Shown piece after piece: positions 7,231 through 12,942 of a stretch of 14,524 nt of DNA. The DNA comes from an uncultured Lachnospiraceae bacterium (GTDB taxonomy: Bacteria; Bacillota; Clostridia; Lachnospirales; Lachnospiraceae), in the NCBI GenBank assembly GCA_902796375.1, contig CADBOW010000065.1, positions 1-14,524 of the forward strand, written 5' to 3'. Positions within the stretch are counted from its first letter, which is position 1. Every line of letters begins with the position of its first letter. A program made the translations under genes and the position numbers. The notes beneath the pieces are model-generated. The model did not search any database. It worked only from the letters and a program-made list of their open reading frames with translations, and was not told the DNA's origin.

Positions 7231-8106
7231 ATGGGAACACTGGTGTTTCTGGCGATTTTATGGTATTTTCTGTTCGGAAAGAATAATCCGAATGCATCTC
7301 GTACCGTAAATGGGCCGAAGAAAAAATCGAATATTGGCGGACTGATCGGACTGGTGGTGGCCCTTCTCATTCTTGGGATGTCAAGCTGGCATATCGCGCT
7401 TCTGCTTTTTGTACTGGGCCTTCCGTTTTTGCTGATCGCGAAGGTGATATCCATGTCCAAAAAGGACGCGGAGCGTGCACAGAGCGAGGAGTATAAGAGT
7501 ATTCCGGAGGATTTTAAGCTGACGCAGACGGTATCCAAGCGTAGAAAGATCCTGGTGAAGTTCAATAAGGAATATGATCTCAGTCTGACGGATGAGCAGA
7601 TCGACCGGATCGTGGATGCATCCTATTTCTCCTACAGCTGGGAACGCGAGATCTACGATATGTCAAGAGATTACAGTCATCCGACAGAGTGGTACAGATC
7701 GGATACGGTCTGGCTGAGGGCGTACCTTCGGGCATTTCCGATGATGAATATCACGTCGGACTTTGAAATGCAGCGCCGGGTGGTGGAGGATGCTTTCCGG
7801 CAGATATTCATTGAACTTCCACCGGGGGACTTCATGACCATCGACAGTGCCATAGAGGAGACCAACAAAAGGTTCTTTACGTTCTTTGACGAAACCACAT
7901 ATATGATAGCTTTTCGTTATATGCAGACGAAGGGGATGAAACTGGATTTCCCAAATGCATTGCATCATAAGATGGAGACGGAGGCCGAACGCCTGGCACG
8001 GGAATACGACGAGAAATATGAGGATATAGAGCCCGGAGTGTTTGATCGTGCACCGAATGCTTCCGGAGAAAATAAGAAAGATGACGGACTGCGCAGAGAT
8101 TTCTGA
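7231..8106 (+). CDS. Conserved hypothetical membrane protein
   Basis: I do not recognise a named family. The protein is 291 residues long. Hydrophobic segments lie at about 2-16 (GTLVFLAILWYFLFG), 35-50 and 53-73, joined by a short basic loop (GPKKKS). A polar, mostly helical domain of about 215 residues follows, rich in aromatic and charged residues, with a Lys/Asp-rich tail. No cysteine pairs, nucleotide-binding motifs or catalytic signatures stand out. The start is supported by TGGAGG (7219-7224) 6 bases before the ATG. It lies 21 bases downstream of pflA in the same direction with no terminator between, so it is probably the second gene of that operon; a role linked to PflA cannot be claimed from position alone. 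Its last codons form the left arm of the terminator. Confidence 0.8.
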   Translation: MGTLVFLAILWYFLFGKNNPNASRTVNGPKKKSNIGGLIGLVVALLILGMSSWHIALLLFVLGLPFLLIAKVISMSKKDAERAQSEEYKSIPEDFKLTQTVSKRRKILVKFNKEYDLSLTDEQIDRIVDASYFSYSWEREIYDMSRDYSHPTEWYRSDTVWLRAYLRAFPMMNITSDFEMQRRVVEDAFRQIFIELPPGDFMTIDSAIEETNKRFFTFFDETTYMIAFRYMQTKGMKLDFPNALHHKMETEAERLAREYDEKYEDIEPGVFDRAPNASGENKKDDGLRRDF

Positions 8107-8130
8107 TGCGGTCCGTCATCTTTTATTTTT
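8077..8130. terminator. Bidirectional terminator enclosing the stop codon
   Basis: AAAGATGACGGAC (8077-8089) pairs perfectly with GTCCGTCATCTTT (8111-8123), a 13-bp stem; the TGA stop at 8104-8106 lies in the loop. TTTTATTTTT follows on the + strand, and on the minus strand the arm is followed by CTTTCTTATTTT. It can therefore also stop the convergent rpiB transcript. Confidence 0.88.
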
Positions 8131-8221
8131 CACTATTCCGGGGGCCCTCCGTCCTTCGGACTTCTTCATGCTCCGGAGTTCATCGTTCTTCATCATCCGG
8201 AACACTTCGTAGGCTTTCGAG

Positions 8222-8650
8222 TCATGAAAAGAGCGAGATCCGGCGGATATGCCGCTCGTCATTTGAGAAGGGCGTGTCCAGGAAGGTGTCAATGATCATC
8301 AGCGCCAGACCGGGGCCGACGACACGCGCCCCCATACAGAGGACATTTGCATCATTATGTTCTCTGGTGGCCTTTGCGGAGAATACATCGTGGCAGAGGG
8401 CTGCCCGGATTCCGGATTCTTTATTGGCCGCCATGGACATTCCGATCCCGGTTCCGCAGATCAGGATGCCGAGATCTGCCGATCCGTTCTGAATCTGTTC
8501 GGTGACCTTTCTGGCATAGACCGGATAGTCGCAGGAGGATGCATCGTCACATCCCAGATCCGTATATTCTATCCCGCGTTCGGTTAAATGCGCAAGGATC
8601 TCCTGTTTCAGTTCATATCCTCCGTGGTCACAGCCGATGGCAAGCTTCAT
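8222..8650 (-). CDS. rpiB: Ribose-5-phosphate isomerase B
   Basis: This RpiB/LacAB-family isomerase interconverts ribose 5-phosphate and ribulose 5-phosphate in the non-oxidative pentose phosphate pathway, in the cytoplasm. The protein is 142 residues long, as usual for the family. It shows the N-terminal GCDHGG (6-11), the catalytic cysteine C65 in LICGTGIGMSMAANK and the REHNDANVL segment with H98 and N99, all at the positions expected for RpiB. LacA/LacB subunits are related, but a single free-standing copy beside sua5 favours RpiB. The ATG at 8650 has GAGGAGG (8659-8665) 8 bases upstream. In many Firmicutes the order is sua5, a low-molecular-weight phosphatase, then rpiB; here the middle gene is absent and a 147-base gap with its own promoter replaces it. 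Confidence 0.93.
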   Translation of the reverse strand: MKLAIGCDHGGYELKQEILAHLTERGIEYTDLGCDDASSCDYPVYARKVTEQIQNGSADLGILICGTGIGMSMAANKESGIRAALCHDVFSAKATREHNDANVLCMGARVVGPGLALMIIDTFLDTPFSNDERHIRRISLFS

Positions 8651-8711
8651 TTCCGGTTCCTCCTCGAATTATATAGAAAAAATCTGTCCTATGTGGTAGT
8701 GGTGCGGAATG

Positions 8712-8741
8712 ATTATAGCATGGACCGGATCGGTTCCGCAA
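8712..8741 (-). promoter_or_regulatory. Sigma-A-type promoter of rpiB
   Basis: On the minus strand TTGCGG (8741-8736) is followed after 18 bases by a perfect TATAAT (8717-8712). The transcript would start near 8705, giving a leader of about 55 bases. The -10 is exact and the -35 is weak (3/6). Confidence 0.55.
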
Positions 8742-8797
8742 CCGACTGTCCTGTATTTTGCGCTCCGGCCTGCCCCGGTTCTCCCTGGGTGCCTTTT

Positions 8798-9907
8798 TCA
8801 CACAGTGATCACCCGGTGGCCTGCAGCCTTGATCAGCCGGTTCATGATCGCAGAGCCGAGAGCATCCCGCCGGAAGCTTTCGCTGTAAATGGTGTCACAT
8901 TTCAGATCATCGCAGGTGCGCAGCGCACCATAGAGATGCTGGGCGACAGTCTGTCCGTCATCGGTATCTCCCAGGGTGATCCTGTGAAAATGCGGGTCTT
9001 CAGCCAGCGAATCATAGGCAGAGCTGCTTTCCCCGGTTGTAAGAACCGCCGTGATATGACCGGCCTTCAGAGCCTCCGATGCAAGCTCCAGGATCTTTGA
9101 AGTGACGGCAGGAGTGATCTCCTGGGGTTGTGCGGGATCCGTTACGATGGAAAGGATTCCGTGAGGAGCGTAATGTGTATACCGCATTCCGGGGGCCTTG
9201 GGGTGCTGCAGCCGGTCAGAAGGATCCGGAAGGGTTCCTTCGACTGTTTCCTCCAACGTGATCAGGGTGGGATCCAGGCGGACCTCCCCCACGATGGCTT
9301 CCAGCATGGCCCTGGTGATGAACCCGGGGCGAAGGATCATGGGAATCTCCTCCGTCAGATCAACGATGGTGGATTCGATACCGATCCCCACCGGACCACC
9401 GTCCAGTATCATGTCAATCTCTCCCGAAAGGTCCTCTGCCACGTGCGATGCTGTGGTGGGCGACGGCCGTCCGGAACGATTGGCACTGGGGGCGGCTACG
9501 TAAACCCCGGCCTGCCGGATCATTTCCATGGCGGCGGGATGGGACGGCATGCGGATCGCCACGGTATCCAGGCCGCCTGTGGTCGCATCCGGTACCAGAG
9601 GCTTCTTCTTAAGAATAATGGTCAGCGGGCCGGGCCAAAAGGCTTCGATCAGCATTTCAGCCTTGGGAGGAACTTCTTCCGCCAGCTCCCGGACATCCTT
9701 TTTGTCAGCGATGTGAACGATGAGCGGGTTGTCGGAGGGGCGTCCCTTGGCAGCGTAGATCCGTGCCGATGCGGAGGGATCCAGCGCATCTCCTCCCAGT
9801 CCGTAAACGGTCTCCGTAGGAAAAGCAACCAGTCCGCCGCGTCTCAGAATGTCGGCCGCGGTGCGGATCGCGTCAGAATTGTTACATTTTTCAAATAATG
9901 TGTTCAT
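8798..9907 (-). CDS. sua5: L-threonylcarbamoyladenylate synthase (Sua5/YwlC type)
   Basis: The enzyme makes threonylcarbamoyl-AMP from threonine, bicarbonate and ATP, the first step of the essential t6A37 modification of ANN-decoding tRNAs. The protein is 369 residues long, the long Sua5 form rather than short TsaC. The YrdC domain (about 10-200) shows FPTETVYGLGGDA, KGRPSDNPLIVHI, SANRSG and LRPG. The PKAPGMRYTHYAP linker leads to the C-terminal Sua5 domain. I chose the ATG at 9907 (MNTLFEK), which has AACAGGAA about 8 bases upstream and matches Sua5 N termini. The frame is open for another 83 codons upstream (to 10156), but that extension lacks family similarity and would run across the promoter region. 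It is transcribed divergently from the NlpC/P60 gene; no clear terminator separates it from rpiB. Confidence 0.93.
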   Translation of the reverse strand: MNTLFEKCNNSDAIRTAADILRRGGLVAFPTETVYGLGGDALDPSASARIYAAKGRPSDNPLIVHIADKKDVRELAEEVPPKAEMLIEAFWPGPLTIILKKKPLVPDATTGGLDTVAIRMPSHPAAMEMIRQAGVYVAAPSANRSGRPSPTTASHVAEDLSGEIDMILDGGPVGIGIESTIVDLTEEIPMILRPGFITRAMLEAIVGEVRLDPTLITLEETVEGTLPDPSDRLQHPKAPGMRYTHYAPHGILSIVTDPAQPQEITPAVTSKILELASEALKAGHITAVLTTGESSSAYDSLAEDPHFHRITLGDTDDGQTVAQHLYGALRTCDDLKCDTIYSESFRRDALGSAIMNRLIKAAGHRVITV

Positions 9908-9942
9908 AAAAAACGTTCCTGTTGTGATAATTTCTTCTATAA

Positions 9943-9971
9943 TGTATATCACTTTCCGAAACCCGTGACAA
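9943..9971 (-). promoter_or_regulatory. Probable promoter of sua5
   Basis: On the minus strand TTGTCA (9971-9966, 5/6) and TATACA (9948-9943, 4/6) are separated by 17 bases. The start would fall near 9936, giving a leader of about 29 bases. Confidence 0.5.
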
Positions 9972-10009
9972 GAGGCGGATTTATAATTTGTGTAATAATT
10001 ATGAAATGA

Positions 10010-10038
10010 TTGACATTTCCTTCGGGAATGAATACTAT
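10010..10038 (+). promoter_or_regulatory. Candidate distal promoter of the NlpC/P60 gene
   Basis: A perfect TTGACA (10010-10015) is followed after 17 bases by TACTAT (10033-10038, 4/6). Just upstream is a degenerate WalR-like pair, TGTAAT-N5-TGAAAT (9991-10007). Confidence 0.4.
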
Positions 10039-10103
10039 AGAGATGGAGACTGTAGGAAATACGCGGGGTTTCACGTGTTCCCTCAATTTTTTCGAGAAAG
10101 GTG

Positions 10104-10132
10104 TTGACATACATATTGCAAGTTGTTATAAT
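10104..10132 (+). promoter_or_regulatory. Consensus sigma-A promoter of the NlpC/P60 gene
   Basis: TTGACA (10104-10109), a 17-base spacer and TATAAT (10127-10132) match the consensus at all twelve positions. The start is expected near 10139, leaving a leader of about 92 bases before the ATG at 10232. Confidence 0.88.
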
Positions 10133-10137
10133 CAACC

Positions 10138-10154
10138 TGTAACAAAAATGTAAC
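10138..10154 (+). promoter_or_regulatory. Putative WalR (YycF) binding site
   Basis: TGTAAC-AAAAA-TGTAAC is a perfect fit to the WalR consensus TGTWAH-N5-TGTWAH known from Bacillus and relatives. It overlaps the expected transcription start of the promoter at 10104-10132. The downstream gene is a cell-wall hydrolase, the class of gene WalRK usually controls. A site at the start point would fit repression better than activation. Confidence 0.55.
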
Positions 10155-10231
10155 AAATTGAAATAATTTTTAAAATTTATTTAATATATACCACAATATA
10201 TTGAGTTATGTAAATCTTCAGGAGGTAAATC

Positions 10232-11740
10232 ATGTACAAGCGGTCCAAGAAGCTTCTGGTAACAGGACTCACGACAGCATTAATTCTTTCATCGATGGTC
10301 ATCCCCGTATCCGCAACAGGGGATTTCAGCAGTATCAGTATTTCCGCACAGGTTGAGGAATATATCACAGCATCTACGGACCAGGATCCGGTAGCTGCTC
10401 TGGTTGGAGAAACAAAGGTGGATGCTCCTGCTTCTGCAGCTGATCGGGTGATCGCTGAGAAGGAGAAGAAGGAGACGACAGCCTTAACAAAGGAGAAATC
10501 CGAAGCATCTACCGAGGCGGGAACGGAAGAGCAGAAGGAAGAGAAAAAAGAAGAGAAGAAAGAAGAAGAGAAGAAGGAAGAAAAGCAGGAAGAGCAGGAA
10601 AAGCAGGAAGCTAAGGTAGATACGATCAAGTACCCTCAGTTCAAGGACCGTGTGATCGTTACGGTAAGTGAGGGAGGCGTCCTGAATATCCGCGAATCGG
10701 CTGATCCGGAAGCAGAGATCGTTGGAACCATCGATCGTGCCGGTATAGCTCTTGTAGAAGAGAAGGGCAGCGAATGGAGCAAGATCGGTTCCGGTAACTG
10801 CGAGGGATATGTTAAGAACGAGTTCATACGGTTTGGCGATGATGCCGGCGCATGGGCTGAGGAGAACGGAATCCCCAAGTATATCAAGGTTCAGAATTCC
10901 GGACTTCGTGTTCGTAAGGAAGCATCCACAGATGCAGATATTCTGGATGCAGTCTATGAGAATGAAACATATTCTGTACTCAGCCAGCAGGATGACTGGG
11001 TAGAGATTGAGATGTATGATGGAACCACCGGATACGTAAATGATGATTACGTAGAGGTTCGCTTCGAAACTCCGTGGGCGAAGACCGTGGAAGAGATCGA
11101 AGAGATGCGTCGGGCTGAGGAAGAGGATGCCCGCCGCGAGCAGGAGAGACTGGAAGCTGAGAGAAAGGCTGCTGAGGAAGCAGAGAGACAGGAGCAGGAA
11201 GAGGAAGAGGCTGAAAATGAATCCTCCGAATCCGAATCCTCCGAATCGGAGTCCGGCTCCGGATCCGAACGTGCTGAGCGTTCCGCAGAGCGGATCGAAC
11301 GTACGGAAGAGATCAAGAAAGAGAACGAGAATACCATCACTGCTGAAGAAGAGGAAGAGGAGTCCGGTGTATCGGCATCTACCAATTCCGATCTGAGAAC
11401 AAGCATGGTTGAATATGCAAAGCAGTTCCTTGGAAATCCGTATGTATGGGGCGGAACATCCCTGACAAACGGCTGTGACTGCTCCGGATTTACGATGAAG
11501 ATCTACGAGCATTTCGGATACAGCATTCCGCGTGCCGGCGGACAGAGAACCTATGGTAAGCTGATCAAGGTATCAGAGGCACAGCCCGGTGACCTGATCT
11601 TCTATGACGGACACGTTACCATGTATATCGGTGGCGGCAAGGTAATCCACTCCAGCAGCCCGTCTACAGGTATTATCATATCCTCACTGTCCTACAGTGG
11701 TACACCGCTCTTCGGAAGAAACATTATTGATGCTAACTAA
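10232..11740 (+). CDS. Secreted NlpC/P60 peptidoglycan endopeptidase with two SH3 domains
   Basis: This is a predicted extracellular cysteine peptidase that cleaves peptidoglycan stem peptides. The protein is 502 residues long. A signal peptide (about 1-29, ending PVSA) is followed by an acidic low-complexity stretch rich in E and K (about 90-128) and two bacterial SH3 domains: about 138-200 (VLNIRESADPEAEIVGTI, ending GYVKNEFI) and 216-275 (LRVRKEASTDADILDAV, ending GYVNDDYVEV). A long charged coiled-coil and Ser/Glu linker (about 280-380) leads to the C-terminal NlpC/P60 domain (about 388-500). The catalytic residues are C417 (GCDCSGF), H461 (DGHVTMYIG) and H473 (VIHSSSP). AGGAGG (10220-10225) lies 6 bases before the ATG. 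The layout (export signal, SH3 pair, coiled linker, hydrolase) resembles clostridial daughter-cell-separation or wall-turnover hydrolases. Regulation by WalRK is suggested by the box in its leader. Confidence 0.93.
   Translation: MYKRSKKLLVTGLTTALILSSMVIPVSATGDFSSISISAQVEEYITASTDQDPVAALVGETKVDAPASAADRVIAEKEKKETTALTKEKSEASTEAGTEEQKEEKKEEKKEEEKKEEKQEEQEKQEAKVDTIKYPQFKDRVIVTVSEGGVLNIRESADPEAEIVGTIDRAGIALVEEKGSEWSKIGSGNCEGYVKNEFIRFGDDAGAWAEENGIPKYIKVQNSGLRVRKEASTDADILDAVYENETYSVLSQQDDWVEIEMYDGTTGYVNDDYVEVRFETPWAKTVEEIEEMRRAEEEDARREQERLEAERKAAEEAERQEQEEEEAENESSESESSESESGSGSERAERSAERIERTEEIKKENENTITAEEEEEESGVSASTNSDLRTSMVEYAKQFLGNPYVWGGTSLTNGCDCSGFTMKIYEHFGYSIPRAGGQRTYGKLIKVSEAQPGDLIFYDGHVTMYIGGGKVIHSSSPSTGIIISSLSYSGTPLFGRNIIDAN
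10533..10585 (+). repeat. 53-base uninterrupted purine run
   Basis: Every base on the + strand from 10533 to 10585 is A or G. It codes for Glu/Lys-rich units (KEEKKEEKK and variants) in the linker between the signal peptide and the first SH3 domain. Near-repeats of GAAGAGAAGAAA make it prone to in-frame slippage. Confidence 0.85.
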
Positions 11741-11767
11741 TTTTTGAATTTCTCATAATCACCTCCC

Positions 11768-11843
11768 GGAAGCCGTTTCCTCACAAATTGTGAGGGGCGG
11801 CTTCCTCGTCTTTGTGAGGACAACTTCCTCGTCTTTTGCGAGG
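11768..11843 (+). terminator. Hairpin cluster downstream of the NlpC/P60 gene (possible terminator)
   Basis: GGAAGCCG (11768-11775) pairs with CGGCTTCC (11798-11805), enclosing CCTCACAA (11779-11786) paired with TTGTGAGG (11788-11795). This makes a 16-bp stem with a small internal loop. Two shorter CCTC/GAGG hairpins follow at 11804-11819 and 11827-11843, in units 23 bases apart that both begin CTTCCTCGTCTTT. The first hairpin overlaps the second by two bases. There is no clean T run, so the cluster may be an imperfect terminator or an mRNA-stabilising structure. Confidence 0.55.
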
Positions 11844-11942
11844 TGGAATTGTCTAACTCTTTTACGGCGCTGAAAAGATAGAATATGCCCGACAAAGATA
11901 CGTTCGGTTTACTATAATCCGGGTCAAAAATGCAACCGGAAT

Positions 11943-12009
11943 TGTGGATAACTTTAGCAAAAAATGTGACGGATTTACGTTATTCACAAAGTTATCCACA
12001 TTGTCAACA
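11943..12009. promoter_or_regulatory. DnaA-box cluster
   Basis: The perfect DnaA box TTATCCACA occurs at 11992-12000 on the + strand and at 11951-11943 on the minus strand. TTATTCACA (8/9) is at 11980-11988 and TTGTCAACA (7/9) at 12001-12009, both on the + strand. The two perfect boxes sit in a 13-base inverted repeat, TGTGGATAACTTT (11943-11955) and AAAGTTATCCACA (11988-12000). Two exact and one near-exact box in 58 bases is far beyond chance. It could titrate DnaA, regulate a neighbouring promoter or belong to an origin-like element; no dnaA gene is visible here. Confidence 0.7.
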
Positions 12010-12173
12010 AATATTATGACTTGACATAACGTTTTCGATTCCTGTTCGAATCCTGCTTTCGTGCGAAAAGGAAGTGTCATTTTTCTGTCATTTTGAATAC
12101 GGAAGAATCAGTGGTTTTGAGCAAAATACCCCATGACTGCGGAAATTGTCAGACAAAAATTCCCCCAATTCTG

Positions 12174-12202
12174 TTGATAGATACGCGGTTCTATGATACA
12201 AT
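12174..12202 (+). promoter_or_regulatory. Sigma-A-type promoter of hpf
   Basis: TTGATA (12174-12179, 5/6) and TACAAT (12197-12202, 5/6) are spaced 17 bases apart. The expected start is near 12209, giving a leader of about 64 bases. Confidence 0.65.
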
Positions 12203-12272
12203 TACTTCGTGGGGGAGACTATGCTTTCCGAAGCACGTTCCCTGAATTTCTTGAGGAGAAGGAGTGATTATT

Positions 12273-12800
12273 ATGAATTACATGATCAGCGGAAAGAACA
12301 TTGATGTAACTGAGGGATTGAAGCAGGCGGTTTACGATAAATTAGGGAGGTTGGAAAAGTTCTTTAATGAAGATACAAATGCGCAGGTGACATTTTCGGT
12401 TGAGAAGGAACGCCAGAAGATCGAGGTTACGATCCCGATGAAGGGACATATCATCCGCGCAGAGCAGGTAAGTGACGATATGTATGTTTCCATCGATATG
12501 GTGGTTGAGATCATTGAACGTCAGGTTACCAGATATAAGAAGAGGATCATAGATCAGGAACAGGATGCGGCATATTTCCAGAATCAGTTCCTGGAGGAAG
12601 AGGATGACGCAGATGATGATATCAGTATTATCCGAAGCAAGCGTTTTGCAGTAAAGCCCATGTATCCCGAAGATGCATGCGTACAGATGGAACTCCTCGG
12701 ACACAGCTTCTATGTATTCCGTAACGCAGAGACGGATGAGGTAAATGTAGTTTATAAGAGAAAAGGAAATACATACGGTTTGATCGAGCCGGAATTTTAA
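12273..12800 (+). CDS. hpf: Ribosome hibernation-promoting factor, long form
   Basis: Long HPF binds the 30S decoding region and, through its C-terminal domain, drives 70S dimerisation into inactive 100S ribosomes in stationary phase or stress. The protein is 175 residues long, close to the usual long-form size. The N-terminal RaiA/YfiA-type domain (about 1-95) begins MNYMISGKNIDVTEGLK and contains the F-N-E-D, V-T-F-S-V and I-E-V-T-I strands. An acidic linker (LEEEDDADDD) leads to the dimerisation domain (about 118-175) with RSKRFAVKPMYPEDA and GHSFYVFRNAETDEVNVVY. I chose the ATG at 12273, 8 bases after AAGGAG (12259-12264); the in-frame GTG at 12264 overlaps that site. It is followed by secA, as in Bacillus and most Firmicutes, but a terminator and a separate promoter lie between. 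Confidence 0.95.
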   Translation: MNYMISGKNIDVTEGLKQAVYDKLGRLEKFFNEDTNAQVTFSVEKERQKIEVTIPMKGHIIRAEQVSDDMYVSIDMVVEIIERQVTRYKKRIIDQEQDAAYFQNQFLEEEDDADDDISIIRSKRFAVKPMYPEDACVQMELLGHSFYVFRNAETDEVNVVYKRKGNTYGLIEPEF

Positions 12801-12811
12801 TGCGATAGATC

Positions 12812-12841
12812 AGGGCGGGCCAGCAGGGCCCGCTCTTTTTT
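12812..12841 (+). terminator. Rho-independent terminator of hpf
   Basis: AGGGCGGGCC (12812-12821) pairs with GGCCCGCTCT (12827-12836) around loop AGCAG, followed by a run of T to 12841. Confidence 0.92.
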
Positions 12842-12872
12842 GGTATGACGGGGCATCCATCGTATTTAGTTC

Positions 12873-12901
12873 TTGCATTACTCTTCCCAAAATGCTATAT
12901 T
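12873..12901 (+). promoter_or_regulatory. Probable secA promoter
   Basis: TATATT (12896-12901, 5/6) lies 17 bases after TTGCAT (12873-12878, 3/6). The leader would be about 35 bases. Independent transcription of secA is supported by the hpf terminator just upstream. Confidence 0.45.
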
Positions 12902-12942
12902 ACTAAGATAGCGTAACTATGCGATATTTCAGGAGGTAAAAA

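Larger units (their letters stand above)
9908..10231. other. Divergent intergenic control region, sua5 and NlpC/P60 gene
   Basis: This 324-base region holds the minus-strand promoter of sua5 (9943-9971), two candidate + strand promoters (10010-10038 and 10104-10132) and a perfect WalR-type box (10138-10154). A weak GC-containing hairpin (ACGCG 10061-10065 with CGTGT 10074-10078) is followed by a TTTTTT run (10087-10092) between the two + promoters and could act as a weak terminator. The AT-rich leader contains a small stem (AATATAT 10183-10189 with ATATATT 10196-10202) just before the AGGAGG (10220-10225). I see no gene in it. Confidence 0.7.
11741..12272. other. Long intergenic region between the NlpC/P60 gene and hpf
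   Basis: These 532 bases hold, in order: the hairpin cluster (11768-11843); a possible promoter CCGACA-18-TATAAT (11889-11918); the DnaA-box cluster (11943-12009); an orphan TTGACA (12021-12026) with no -10 at the right distance; a tandem pair TTCGATTCCTG/TTCGAATCCTG (12034-12055); and the hpf promoter (12174-12202) with its leader. I find no RNA gene that I can name and no protein-coding gene, apart from a doubtful 27-codon leader frame at 12221-12304. Confidence 0.6.

Noticed and set aside
9128..9898. 256-codon + strand frame inside sua5
   Set aside because: It is Gly/Arg-rich shadow coding opposite a clear Sua5 protein.
9908..10156. 83-codon N-terminal extension of sua5
   Set aside because: It crosses the divergent promoter region, has no Sua5 similarity and no ribosome binding site; the ATG at 9907 fits the family start.
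10484..11512. 342-codon open frame antisense to the NlpC/P60 gene
   Set aside because: It mirrors the Glu/Lys codons as Phe/Leu/Ser runs and has no start site or domain.
11733..11766. Seven-codon minus-strand ORF behind a perfect GGAGGTGAT site
   Set aside because: It is too short to assess, stops at once, and no minus-strand gene follows. The + strand reading is only a 9-base match to the 16S rRNA 3' end and is probably chance.
12034..12062. tRNA-like T-arm sequence (TGTTCGAATCC)
   Set aside because: There is no matching acceptor, D or anticodon arm upstream and the T stem does not pair. It is better read as a tandem 11-base repeat, TTCGATTCCTG/TTCGAATCCTG.
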